Assembly: GCF_002252525.1 (NCBI RefSeq)
Contig: NZ_NNRM01000042.1
Location: forward strand, 1,057-65,056
DNA length: 64,000 nt
Direction: 5' to 3'
From: Brucella pseudogrignonensis
GTDB taxonomy: Bacteria; Pseudomonadota; Alphaproteobacteria; Rhizobiales; Rhizobiaceae
The notes under the pieces: model-generated
Databases searched by the model: none
Seen by the model: only the letters and a program-made list of their open reading frames with translations
Told to the model about the DNA's origin: nothing
Position numbers and translations under genes: made by a program
Part shown: positions 53,435 to 62,126 of the stretch, piece after piece
Layout: the number at the start of each line of letters is the position of its first letter
Position numbering within the stretch: position 1 is the stretch's first letter

Positions 53435-54313
53435 GTGACCAATAGCAAGCACTCTATTCTCGTTTTCGGCGCCACCGGAAGACAGGGAGGATCTGTCGCC
53501 AATGCTTTGTTGAAGGCGGGATGGCGCGTTCGCGCGCTCGTTCAGGATTCCAGCAAAGCTGCATCGCTGCAATTGCGGAATGCAGGCATCGAGCTTGTGC
53601 AGGGTTCATTTGAAGGAACCGATGTTATCCGCTCGGCGATGAAAGGCGCCTATGGTGTCTTCAGCGTGTTACCTGCAAACTTGGCCGCCGAGGACGAAAT
53701 TCGTTATGGTATATCGATTGCAGATATAGCGGCTGAAACCGGCATCAGCCATTTTGCTTATTCATCAGGTGCCAGTGTGGGGAACGAACTGACAGGCGTT
53801 CCGCGTTTTGACGCCAAGCCTCGTATTGAAGCTCATATTCGACAACTCGACATGACGACCACTATCATTCGGCCGATGATTTTCATGGAGATGCTTGTGC
53901 GTCCCGGTTTCGGTCTGGACAAAGGCCATTTGGTTTCCCTCATCCGGCCAGATGATTCCATTCAGCTAACCGCCGTGGAAGACATCGGCAGGTTCGTTGC
54001 TGCGGTGCTTGCCGACAAGACCCGTTTTGGCGGCTCAACGCTTAAGATCGCAAGCGACCGTCTGACTGGGCGCGAGCTTGAGGTCATCCTCAGTGAAGCA
54101 GCCGGTCGTCCGATAACCTACGAACGGTTTCCTGACAAGGTACTCGCTGCAAACGCTGATCTCGCGCATATGGCAAAGAGTCTGGAAGACGGGCCGCTTG
54201 CCGAGCAGGTCGATCTGACGCTCATGCACGAAATCAACCCCGACCTGCTGACTTTTGCGTCCTGGCTTGCTGGCGATGGGCGCAGTGCGCTCGATGCAGC
54301 CTTGCACATCTGA
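53435..54313 (+). CDS. NmrA/NAD(P)-binding reductase-like protein
   Basis: 292 residues from GTG 53435 preceded by GAGG. Rossmann motif ILVFGATGRQGGSVANALLK (GATGxxG), ALVQDSSKAASLQLRNAG, FSVLPANLAAEDEIRYGISI, YSSGASVGNELTGVPRFDAK. This is the NmrA-like family (redox sensors, quinone or azo reductase-like). Divergent HxlR regulator supports quinone or electrophile stress; substrate unproved. Confidence 0.9.
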   Translation: MTNSKHSILVFGATGRQGGSVANALLKAGWRVRALVQDSSKAASLQLRNAGIELVQGSFEGTDVIRSAMKGAYGVFSVLPANLAAEDEIRYGISIADIAAETGISHFAYSSGASVGNELTGVPRFDAKPRIEAHIRQLDMTTTIIRPMIFMEMLVRPGFGLDKGHLVSLIRPDDSIQLTAVEDIGRFVAAVLADKTRFGGSTLKIASDRLTGRELEVILSEAAGRPITYERFPDKVLAANADLAHMAKSLEDGPLAEQVDLTLMHEINPDLLTFASWLAGDGRSALDAALHI

Positions 54314-54477
54314 GTCTCGTAAACTCCAGGCGGCTGTCGACCTTCATGGCGGCCCCATATCGTCATGAATGACTTTCCCTGAAGCTGACGTTAAGATGGT
54401 CGGAGTTGTCGCAGATTTTGGGTGACAGCAAAAACCAAAACTTTGTACGGCCATCAAACACAGACCGAAAGGGAAAG

Positions 54478-54891
54478 ATGCGGAAGGTAGTGATTATCGT
54501 CAGTGCCATTGTCTTGACGTATTCGATCTCTGCGAAGGCCGATCGGCTTGTTTGTTCTGAATCAAGACATCTGCGCTACATGAAAATGGTCGGCGAGGTT
54601 GGCGAGATGGGGATCGACCTTGACCCCGTGGGGCAAGATCGTGCGGCTTTCGAGAGGTTGACAGCCGCATATGAAACCCTCAATCCGAGGGGATCGAAGA
54701 CCTCGCTTTTCGTCGCGCATGTTCCCACTGGTCAGATTTACAGTCAAACATGTGTGGAAGAGCGCTGTACGATGGAAGAAATGGCAATGCCAGAGCAAGC
54801 CTGTTTGATCGATCATATGAACCAATGTAGCTATATTGCGCTTCGCTTCCGAGGCGAAGAGTTCTGTCTACTCCGTTCGCCGCAAAACTAG
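54478..54891 (+). CDS. Small exported hypothetical protein
   Basis: 137 residues from ATG 54478; signal peptide RKVVIIVSAIVLTYSISAKA. Mature part of about 115 residues has six cysteines (LVCSES, QTCVEERCTM, QACLID, NQCSYI, EFCLLR), consistent with periplasmic disulfides. Family not recognised. Confidence 0.6.
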   Translation: MRKVVIIVSAIVLTYSISAKADRLVCSESRHLRYMKMVGEVGEMGIDLDPVGQDRAAFERLTAAYETLNPRGSKTSLFVAHVPTGQIYSQTCVEERCTMEEMAMPEQACLIDHMNQCSYIALRFRGEEFCLLRSPQN

Positions 54892-54964
54892 CGTGTTGCG
54901 CTTAATCCCACCCCAAACGCGCCATTCTGGCTCGGAATAGCTAAGTTGTGTGGTTGCCTTTCGA

Positions 54965-55402
54965 TCAGGCGCCTTTCTTCTCGATGACAGCAAACTTGCG
55001 GAGAATGGCGTCGCACGAACGAATAAGTCCGGGCAGGTAGGACTGATCGCTCTCCAGGACGAAACGATGATGTTGATTGACGGGATCAGCGGTCATTTCG
55101 ATCACCGCTTCAACTTGCCCTAGCTTCTGCATCTTCAGAACAGCATTGATCTCGGGTTCTAAGCCCTTGAGTGTGGCTTCGCCAGTCAACGAGGCCGCCA
55201 TTGCAGTGAGTTGATCGCGGAACTCCTTGATATCCACGGTCATCAGTACGGGCCCCTCACATTCGACACGTGCGCCGTTCGCCTCCATGCGCGCGCGGAC
55301 CATCAGCCAGTTTCCATCCCAGAAGTCCGACACATCCGGGAACTGGCGTCCATCAATCCAAAGCGAGAAGCCGCTGAAGCGCAAACCGGGTTCATCTGTC
55401 AT
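54965..55402 (-). CDS. WapI-like hypothetical protein
   Basis: 145 residues from ATG 55402 (GTG 55408 possible). Beta-rich: FSGFSLWIDGRQFPDVSDFW, DGNWLMVRARMEANGARVEC, DIKEFRDQLTAMAASLTGEA, LESDQSYLPGLIRSCDAILR. The layout (W..v......g ... L..D...f ... e.t.d ... D.syL) is like the WapI family of immunity proteins, but no toxin gene is beside it. Tentative. Confidence 0.5.
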   Translation of the reverse strand: MTDEPGLRFSGFSLWIDGRQFPDVSDFWDGNWLMVRARMEANGARVECEGPVLMTVDIKEFRDQLTAMAASLTGEATLKGLEPEINAVLKMQKLGQVEAVIEMTADPVNQHHRFVLESDQSYLPGLIRSCDAILRKFAVIEKKGA

Positions 55403-55503
55403 AGCCACAACAATGCCATGTCGTCCGCCCGTCTTCTACTGACCAATGTAAAAAGTCCCCGTTCCACGTGCGACCCTTAATCCTTGGATGGAGGGTTTGC
55501 ACT

Positions 55504-56649
55504 TTAAAGCAATCGCGATGCCCGTCCGCTGCGCCGTTTGGCGTTGTTGTAATAATCGGATGCCTGCTGCACCGAGCGATGACGCGATTGCTCCATGGCT
55601 TCGGGGAGTGGGATGCCGCGATTGGCTGCTTCGGTGAGATAGCCGGAGCGCAGGCCGTGCGCGGAGAATTCACGTGCGTCGAGGCCTGCCATTTGCGCGC
55701 GTTGTTTGACGATCCGGTTGACGGCGCTTGGTTCCAGCGCTCGCGCCGCAACATTGCCCCAGCGATCAACTTTTCGAAACACGCTGCCCTTGTCGATCCT
55801 GGCTGCTTCCAGCCAGCGGGTGAGGGCTTCGACGGAACGACCGGTCAGATAGACGATTTCATCGTGATCGGCACCACTGGTTTTGGTGCGACCGAGATGG
55901 ATGCCGAGAGAGGGGAGGGGAGAGCCGTTCTCATCGGTGACCGGTGCCTGTTTGACCAGCTGTTCTACGCGCAAGCCGGCTATTTCGCTGCGCCTGCGCC
56001 CGCCTGAGGCAAAGGCTACCATCAGGATAGCCCGGTCGCGCAAAGCGGTTAGATTCTCGCCGGCACACGTCGCCAGCAGCTTGCCCAGAATATCGCCGGT
56101 AATCGCATGGGCACTCTTGCGGCTGCGCGGCCGGTTCAGGGCGCGCACCGCAAGACGGATGGCCGATTTGACAGAAGGCGATGAAAACGATCCTTCCAGA
56201 CCGCGCCAGCGGGTCAGCGTCGACCAGTTGGCCAGACGTCGGCGGACCGTTGCCGGTGCATGCGGACCCGACACACGCAGAAAGCCTTGTTGGCGCAATT
56301 CCTCTTCCACGTCGGCTGGCATACCGTGATCGGGTTCGATCTCGCGTTGCTGCGGCCGCCACAAATGATGCGCAACGAATTTCAGGAGCAGGGCCTCCGG
56401 CGCGGGGAAGGGGAGGGGATTGCCGGTTGCAGCCATTGACCAGGCTTCGAGATAAGCCAGATCCGAGGTCAGCGCGCGCAGCGTATTTTCGCCCATGCCT
56501 TCATTGACCAGATGACGGAGCGTTTCGACATCCTCATCCGTCAATATCCCGGCCAGCATGTCGCGGCGGTTCATCGGCAAGACGGCAGCGATCGTATCGA
56601 GCGTTTCGGCACGCAATAGTGTTCTGGATTGAACGTTGTCAGTGATCAT
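55504..56649 (-). CDS. Tyrosine recombinase (phage-type integrase)
   Basis: 381 residues from ATG 56649. Core-binding N-terminal domain (NTLRALTSDLAYLEAWSMAA). Catalytic residues: Arg in FASGGRRRSEIAGLRVEQL, HxxR in FSAHGLRSGYLTEAANRGIP, His in EQSRHRSVQQAS, and Tyr in DYYNNAKR. Its start overlaps the VapC-like stop by 11 bases, so it is in an operon with that toxin-antitoxin pair. Such modules sit on many repABC plasmids and may resolve dimers or move cassettes. Confidence 0.92.
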   Translation of the reverse strand: MITDNVQSRTLLRAETLDTIAAVLPMNRRDMLAGILTDEDVETLRHLVNEGMGENTLRALTSDLAYLEAWSMAATGNPLPFPAPEALLLKFVAHHLWRPQQREIEPDHGMPADVEEELRQQGFLRVSGPHAPATVRRRLANWSTLTRWRGLEGSFSSPSVKSAIRLAVRALNRPRSRKSAHAITGDILGKLLATCAGENLTALRDRAILMVAFASGGRRRSEIAGLRVEQLVKQAPVTDENGSPLPSLGIHLGRTKTSGADHDEIVYLTGRSVEALTRWLEAARIDKGSVFRKVDRWGNVAARALEPSAVNRIVKQRAQMAGLDAREFSAHGLRSGYLTEAANRGIPLPEAMEQSRHRSVQQASDYYNNAKRRSGRASRLL

Positions 56650-57058
56650 GGGCGAGTGGGCCCAGAACAATGGCCCTTTCCGCACGGGCGGCGGCGGCCA
56701 GCTTGCGATCCAGCGTGGCCAGCGGTAGGCTTTCTGTCAGGGCGAGCGCTAAATAAGCGGCATCGTAAGCGCTGAGCTGGTGGCGTCGGGCGACCCGAAC
56801 GACTTCTGAATCCTCGCTGCGCGATACGAGGCGCAGCGGCAAGGCGTGAAAACGCGTCAGAGCTGTGTAGATGATGTCCTCGCCAATTCGCCCGCGCTTT
56901 TCGGCAATCAACAATATGCTGCGGATTTCATGCTGCAGAAGTTCCGGCGCAACGGCGTCTTCATCGGCCAGTCGGTTCATCATCTCCGTGGCGAACGGAT
57001 GATCTTCATCAGGCAGCAGCCAGGCACCGGCAACTGAGGCGTCGACAATAAATGCCAT
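56639..57058 (-). CDS. vapC: VapC-type PIN-domain toxin
   Basis: 139 residues from ATG 57058. PIN acidic residues: D6 in FIVDASVAGAWLL, E in ELLQHEIRSILL, and D in HQLSAYDAAYLALAL, plus late PLATLDRKLAAAA. This is a predicted RNase that cleaves tRNA or rRNA. One base separates it from its antitoxin gene. GC content is higher than in the transfer region. Confidence 0.92.
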   Translation of the reverse strand: MAFIVDASVAGAWLLPDEDHPFATEMMNRLADEDAVAPELLQHEIRSILLIAEKRGRIGEDIIYTALTRFHALPLRLVSRSEDSEVVRVARRHQLSAYDAAYLALALTESLPLATLDRKLAAAARAERAIVLGPLAHDH

Positions 57059-57059
57059 A

Positions 57060-57299
57060 TCAACGGCGCCCTTCTTCAATCCACGAGCGGATTTCATCCT
57101 GGGTGACAGGTTGCGCCTGGGCCCGGAAAGCCCGCACAGCTTCAATCGCGGCCAGGCGCTGACGTCGTTCATCAAGCGCGACGAGGCGCGCGATGGGTGT
57201 GTTGCCACGCGAAATGATCACCTCTTCGCCCGCTTCGACCCGCGCCAGCAAGTCTGAAAGATGCGTTTTGGCTTCAGCGACTTTCACGGTTACAGTCAT
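57060..57299 (-). CDS. Type II antitoxin (Phd/YefM family) of VapC
   Basis: 79 residues. [20 protein letters not shown] followed by [16 protein letters not shown] is the Phd/YefM N-terminal DNA-binding fold; the C-terminal end wraps the toxin. Usually represses the operon, whose promoter should lie at 57300-57480. Confidence 0.92.
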   Translation of the reverse strand: MTVTVKVAEAKTHLSDLLARVEAGEEVIISRGNTPIARLVALDERRQRLAAIEAVRAFRAQAQPVTQDEIRSWIEEGRR

Positions 57300-57509
57300 G
57301 GCCAGATCCTCCGGCTGTTAATCAGGTGGCAGTGGCAGCATTTATCGGTTCTTGAGGGCTGTTGTAGCGCTTCTCTGCAGGTTGGTCAATGCATTGGTCA
57401 TATAACCTTTGATAACCTATACTTATCGGAGGTTATAGGGATAACTAAAAGGCATCATCAGTGTCGGACATTAAATATCTTCTGGCGTCCGTTTGAGAAT
57501 GTGTCTACC

Positions 57510-58679
57510 ATGTTTTCAATGCGTTACGCTCTTGACCAATTGCCCCTGAAGACCCTGCTGCAGCCCTTGGCGCGCGCCGGTGCGGCTCTGGCGCGCCTCG
57601 ATGAGCGTCTTGCTCCTTCGCCGGTCGGCACAGGCCTGATCGAGCGGTTCCATTTTGCCGATGCCTGCGCCTCGCTGTGGCTCGACGGCGAGCTGGTCGA
57701 GATGGAAGATCTCGTCCTGCATGAAGCAGCGCGCGATATCCGCTCGCCCAGTCACGCACTGACCATTGCCCGGGACGTGTTGCAGACAAGGCGGCGCATT
57801 GCAATGCAGGCACCGGATTGGGCGCTGAGTTCGAACGGCTTGCGCAGTCTTCGGGTTGGCGGGCAGGCGTGGCCTGGCTCCTCTCCTGGGGCTGGCGGCA
57901 TCATTGCTGCGAGCGAAAACGTCGCGGTGTCCGATGCGGTTGTCGCTCGGAAGGAACGCGACGGGGAGGGGAGAAACAATCGTCTGGATGACGGGTTCGA
58001 CCTGCCCGGTGTCGATCTCGACGCCATCGACGCTGTGCTGGCACGGTCCGAAACTGTTCTGACCCAAGCGAAACAACCGCAGCGTTTGTCAAAGCCGGAG
58101 GCCGACCCGCTGATCCGCGATCCCGACTGGGATGAGGACGAACGGCTCGACGAATGGCGAACCGTGTTGCGTTCGATCCGGGATCTGCCGCCGGTGTTAC
58201 AAGCCATTCTGGCACTCGATGCCTGGAATGAACTCGCGGTGTTGCAGCGGGCGCCGTGGCTGGGCCGTTTGCTGGCGGCATCCCTGTTGCGGCGCGATGG
58301 CCTGACCACGAAGGCGCATCTGCTGGCCTTCAATGCCGGCCTGAAAACCATCCGCGTCGAACGGCGGCGGCATCGCAATTTCGAAACCCGGCTCATGGCC
58401 TCTCTCGAGGGGCTGATGGCGGGTGTCGAGCTCGGGTTCAAGGAGCATGACCGGCTGATGCTGGCACGACAGATGCTGGAACGTCGCCTGACCGGCCGAC
58501 GCGCCTCGTCCAAACTGCCCGGTCTGATCGAGCTCGTTCTGGCGAGGCCGCTGGTTTCGACAGGCCTCATCGCCAAAGAACTCGACATCACGCCCCGCGC
58601 AGCGCTCCGTCTGGTCGAAGAGCTCAGCCTGCGTGAAATGACCGGCAGGGGGCGGTTTCGGGCGTGGGGGGTGATTTGA
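57510..58679 (+). CDS. DUF1612-family (RHE_PE00001-type) HTH protein
   Basis: 389 residues from ATG 57510 (GTG 57501 possible). The upstream in-frame codons lack family character. Segments: [60 protein letters not shown], and a C-terminal winged helix ([35 protein letters not shown]). Common on rhizobial plasmids, function unknown, possibly a regulator. AACCTATACTTATCGGAGGTT-type inverted repeats before it (57412-57440) could be its operator; divergent from the vapBC/integrase operon. Confidence 0.82.
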   Translation: MFSMRYALDQLPLKTLLQPLARAGAALARLDERLAPSPVGTGLIERFHFADACASLWLDGELVEMEDLVLHEAARDIRSPSHALTIARDVLQTRRRIAMQAPDWALSSNGLRSLRVGGQAWPGSSPGAGGIIAASENVAVSDAVVARKERDGEGRNNRLDDGFDLPGVDLDAIDAVLARSETVLTQAKQPQRLSKPEADPLIRDPDWDEDERLDEWRTVLRSIRDLPPVLQAILALDAWNELAVLQRAPWLGRLLAASLLRRDGLTTKAHLLAFNAGLKTIRVERRRHRNFETRLMASLEGLMAGVELGFKEHDRLMLARQMLERRLTGRRASSKLPGLIELVLARPLVSTGLIAKELDITPRAALRLVEELSLREMTGRGRFRAWGVI

Positions 58680-58720
58680 CAGGTGTCTGACCCAGGCGCT
58701 TTTGAATGATTTTGCACGAA

Positions 58721-59125
58721 TTACGAACGAAATATTTTAACATACTTAGCGACAAGCCGAAGGAGTTGCTTCACCGAAGCGATAGTTAGCAGCAACATAA
58801 GGGCGAGCGTGAGCACGAACATTGCTTTGACGTCGTCAAACGCCCACTCGGCGTGATGGTGCCATATTTCAATGATGATGGCGGCGCCTCGTGGTGCCAG
58901 TATTGCGATTGAAGCTAGGGCCGCGAATGCAAGCGGCAAAGCCTTACTCAGTATAGCACTCACAATCTTCGCTCGCTGAGGTCCTCGATCGTCAGGGTCG
59001 GCAGCGGGCTTTAGATCCAGTGCAGCTGTTACATCCGATAGCCAGAGAGTGTAGAGAGCGGTAAGGACGGCCAGTACGAGGCTTGCCGCGGATATGGCGT
59101 CAGACAAATGATTTGACGTGCTCAT
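58721..59125 (-). CDS. Small polytopic membrane protein in the ABC-3C operon
   Basis: 134 residues with three membrane helices (DAISAASLVLAVLTALYTLW, ALPLAFAALASIAILAP, AMFVLTLALMLLLTIASV). ATG overlaps the previous stop (ATGA), so it is expressed with the defence genes. Not recognised. A membrane protein at the end of such an operon could be a toxic effector or anchor; that is inference. Confidence 0.65.
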   Translation of the reverse strand: MSTSNHLSDAISAASLVLAVLTALYTLWLSDVTAALDLKPAADPDDRGPQRAKIVSAILSKALPLAFAALASIAILAPRGAAIIIEIWHHHAEWAFDDVKAMFVLTLALMLLLTIASVKQLLRLVAKYVKIFRS

Positions 59126-59646
59126 GGATAAAGATTCTGGAGTTCAATGAAAGCACCATTCGCCACAAGATATGTGTCAAAAGTTCCCGGCTTACGCCTA
59201 ATCGGGCTGCGCGGGGCAACAGCTGCAGACAGCTGAGCGTTGAGCATTTCGATCACTACAGCGTTTGGAAACCGTGCGACTCGCTCAGCGCCGTCTTCAC
59301 CTTCACAAGCTGCGATAAAACGGCGGGCCGCCGCCTCCATTGTTTCTTTCAGACGCGCCCGATGTCGGGATAGCGTTGTCCGCAGAAGCGCTCGGCCTTG
59401 CAAACTCGTAAGATTAAACAGACGGGCGATGCGCTCGTCTGTTGGGAAGCTTTCGGCGGGCAACGCACGTAGTATTTCCGCCAAACGACGCTCGCGCATA
59501 TCTGCCACCCCTGTAAGGGCTTGGCCAGCGAACATTTCAACGTATTCTCTTAGGGCTGCCGGCGCATACAGCTGGAGAATTTCTCCTACATCTCCTTGGG
59601 CGCAGCCCAGTGTGTCAGCGAGAGCCGCAGCATGATCGTCGGACAA
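59122..59646 (-). CDS. Helical accessory protein in the ABC-3C operon
   Basis: 174 residues from a TTG start (no in-frame ATG fits; a TAA lies eight codons upstream). All-helical look: ALADTLGCAQGDVGEILQLY, ALREYVEMFAGQALTGVADM, LQGRALLRTTLSRHRARLKE. No family recognised. It lies 36 bases after the ATPase gene and overlaps the membrane-protein gene by four bases, so it is part of the same operon. Confidence 0.6.
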   Translation of the reverse strand: MSDDHAAALADTLGCAQGDVGEILQLYAPAALREYVEMFAGQALTGVADMRERRLAEILRALPAESFPTDERIARLFNLTSLQGRALLRTTLSRHRARLKETMEAAARRFIAACEGEDGAERVARFPNAVVIEMLNAQLSAAVAPRSPIRRKPGTFDTYLVANGAFIELQNLYP

Positions 59647-59682
59647 ATCGAAACTAAAGTTTACGAGAATTTAGGGCATCGT

Positions 59683-61617
59683 TTATCCTTCAGGCCAATG
59701 ATATGGCACGAGTGCGCTATCTCCCCGCCACTCCCTCACGATAGAGTCTTCAAACCAATCGTCAGTGAGGTGCGCGTGATCGAGAACGATTACTTGGAAG
59801 TCCGGCTTGATCTCATGGCAAGCATGGGCCATCAGCTTGAATAGGGCTTTGACGGCAGCCCTGTCAGCATCCTTTTCAATCTGCTCGAGTCCGCCTTCCG
59901 AAATATCCGGCGGATAGTAGGCTTGTGTGGGCTGATCGAAAATGAGGAAGCCAGGTACGGGGCGGTCCCGTTCGCGAAGCCACCAGTGGATCGCAAGGTG
60001 GCTGAGCACGTGATAGCCCACCCAGTTTTCGCCACTTCCCATTCGGTTCAATGGGATTGGGCCATCAACAGTGTTGGCGACCACCGTGAGCTTCTTGACG
60101 TCCAATCGCAGCGAGCTGCCGCTATGTTCCAGGTCAAGCAGCTCGGAATAGTCCGTCATCTTCTGGCTGATGAAGCTCAGGATCGTCTGAAGTCGCGATT
60201 CTATATCGTCGCTGTTGATGCGGGAGCGAACCGCAGCAATCAAGCCTTTGATCTGCTCGATCTCCGCTGCAAGCTCCAGATCGTCCCGATCCGGCGCCAT
60301 CGCTTCAAGAAATTCCGCGAGCCGGCCAAGGAAGCGGCCGCGCGACACGATCAGGTCCTGACGGGCTTTGGCGGCCTCATCATCGAGGACAGCGCGCTGG
60401 AGTTCCCTTTGAACCAGCTTCAGATTGTCGGTGGCTTCGCCAATCTTGCTTTCGAGATCAGCGATATGCCGTTGGATATGGGGATTGTCGCGATAAAGGC
60501 CATCAAGCTGGGTGCTGACCCGCCGCAGCGAGTCCCGGACCTGCGTAACGCGTGGAAGAGGGGACTCCAGATGCGAATCGCAGAAGGGGCATTGGTCCGG
60601 CGATTCGATGTCGGTCTTGAACAGCTCGATGCTCTTCAAGCGGGATCGCTGTTCGCTGACCTCGCGGGAATATTCGGTCTGGTCGGAGAAAAAGGCTCGT
60701 GCGGCTCGAATGTCCTGATTGAGATCTCCCAGACGCTCCTGAAGCGTGCTCTGCTCCCCACGGAGGCGCGCAATGGTCTCGCCGAAATCGGATGTGAGGT
60801 CGGGTTGATCGATAGCGCTCTCCCCGATCCTTGCCAGGAAAGCGAAAACACTATCGTCCACAGCCTGATAGTCCTGTCGGATCAGTCCGACCTTCTTTCC
60901 TTCGTTCAGAATCCTCGTCAATCGCGACCGGCTGACATCAACTGCCTGCACGTGCTTGGCCTGCTGAGCCTCTAGAAGCCGCAACTTCTTTTGGAGTTCG
61001 TCCAACTCCGCGAAAAGCCGGAAATGATCTTCATCGACGGCACCGAGAAAATACGGGAGGGTGTCTTTCATCGCTTGAGGCAGGAACTGCTCATTCATCC
61101 TATGGAAGAGCTGGTCCTGGCTGGCGATGGTGTTCTGCTTCTGGAAGCAAAGGAAAAGCGCGTGTCCGATATCTGCTTCCAATGGCGGTCGGGTGCCGGA
61201 AGTTGGTCGGTGCTCATTCTCCTGAATCCCCGCAAATCGCGTCACGAACTCCTTGAGGCTCTCCTCGGTGGTGTTTTTCGTTATCTCATCGAGGGAGGGA
61301 TAGGCGAGGTTTCGACCGCGGCAGATAAACACCTTGGAACCCGTGCCTGAGCCCGGACCTGGGTTGTCACGGGCGATGAATACCTCGTCCTCGCCCTTGG
61401 CAATGTGCAGACCGAACCATGACACCTTCTTGCGGATTGTTCCTTCGGCGACATTGTAGCTACCGCGACCAAGGCAGTAGTCGACGATATCAATGATTGC
61501 CGATTTGCCGGTCTTGGATTTGCCTGTGATAATATTCAGACCGGTTTCACGAAACGGAACGATCTGCTGTTCGCCGACGTGGCTATAGATGACAATTGCC
61601 TTGATAATGAAACTCAT
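59683..61617 (-). CDS. ABC-3C system ATPase (DUF3732-type, SMC/Rad50-like)
   Basis: 644 residues. Walker A ITGKSKTGKSAIIDIVDYCL at 30-48; coiled-coil arms from about 205 to 450 with a Cys pair CPFCDSHL near 340, a zinc-hook-like apex; a signature-like LNRMGSGENWVGYHVLSHLA; Walker B PGFLIFDQPTQAYYP; and late VIVLDHAHLTDDWFEDSIVR. The layout matches the ATPase of ABC three-component conflict systems. It would sense foreign DNA or its products and license the nuclease. ATG overlaps the middle component stop by four bases. Confidence 0.88.
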   Translation of the reverse strand: MSFIIKAIVIYSHVGEQQIVPFRETGLNIITGKSKTGKSAIIDIVDYCLGRGSYNVAEGTIRKKVSWFGLHIAKGEDEVFIARDNPGPGSGTGSKVFICRGRNLAYPSLDEITKNTTEESLKEFVTRFAGIQENEHRPTSGTRPPLEADIGHALFLCFQKQNTIASQDQLFHRMNEQFLPQAMKDTLPYFLGAVDEDHFRLFAELDELQKKLRLLEAQQAKHVQAVDVSRSRLTRILNEGKKVGLIRQDYQAVDDSVFAFLARIGESAIDQPDLTSDFGETIARLRGEQSTLQERLGDLNQDIRAARAFFSDQTEYSREVSEQRSRLKSIELFKTDIESPDQCPFCDSHLESPLPRVTQVRDSLRRVSTQLDGLYRDNPHIQRHIADLESKIGEATDNLKLVQRELQRAVLDDEAAKARQDLIVSRGRFLGRLAEFLEAMAPDRDDLELAAEIEQIKGLIAAVRSRINSDDIESRLQTILSFISQKMTDYSELLDLEHSGSSLRLDVKKLTVVANTVDGPIPLNRMGSGENWVGYHVLSHLAIHWWLRERDRPVPGFLIFDQPTQAYYPPDISEGGLEQIEKDADRAAVKALFKLMAHACHEIKPDFQVIVLDHAHLTDDWFEDSIVREWRGDSALVPYHWPEG

Positions 61618-62126
61618 GGACGTACTCCCAACGCCGCTGCGATGGAGGTTTCAGATCCGGATTTTGCAAGCCATCTACCCATGAACTTTGATCTATCTAT
61701 GATTTCTTTAGTTTCTGCAGTAGTGTCGTCCAAGAACGACTTTGGAAAAGTTGCACGGCGTTCGCCGGGCCGAAGGTTTCCCTCATCGTCGACAGTAATC
61801 GTCTTTGTCGCGAACCCGAAGAGCACGCTCTCTTTCAAATAGGGCGTCAGGTTCTGCGCTCTCGACGCAAATCCGATGAGCAGATCCTCGTTATCCTGAA
61901 TCCACGCATATAGTGATGTGACCGTCGAATAAGGTAGCCGCTCCCGGCTGCTTCGATGCAAGGCAGTCGATAGCGCGATAATCAGCAGGAAGAGCGAAGC
62001 TCCGTTGCGGCCATCCTTGGTGAAGTCGCGAAGGAATTCGTGCGAAAGCGCACAGAGAAACGAGGGGCCAAAGAGGTTTGCTTCCTCAGGAGGGCGTCGA
62101 GCCCAGATATCAAGTCGAGGCATCAT
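61614..62126 (-). CDS. ABC-3C system middle component
   Basis: 170 residues from ATG 62126. Helical protein with the middle-component layout: RPPEEANLFGPSFLCALSHE, FLRDFTKDGRNGASLFLLII, ALSTALHRSSRERLP, followed by WLAKSGSETSIAAALGVRP, a short HTH-like end. Overlaps the nuclease-type gene before it and the ATPase gene after it, so it is the adaptor between effector and ATPase. Confidence 0.82.
   Translation of the reverse strand: MMPRLDIWARRPPEEANLFGPSFLCALSHEFLRDFTKDGRNGASLFLLIIALSTALHRSSRERLPYSTVTSLYAWIQDNEDLLIGFASRAQNLTPYLKESVLFGFATKTITVDDEGNLRPGERRATFPKSFLDDTTAETKEIIDRSKFMGRWLAKSGSETSIAAALGVRP

Noticed and set aside
57752-58717. 321-codon minus-strand frame opposite the DUF1612 gene
   Set aside because: Arg/Ser-rich, low-complexity translation typical of an antisense shadow of a GC-rich gene.
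59923-60975. 350-codon plus-strand frame inside the ABC-3C ATPase gene
   Set aside because: It lies fully antisense to a well-supported ATPase gene, has no RBS and no recognisable motif. GC-biased codons of the real gene explain the long open frame.
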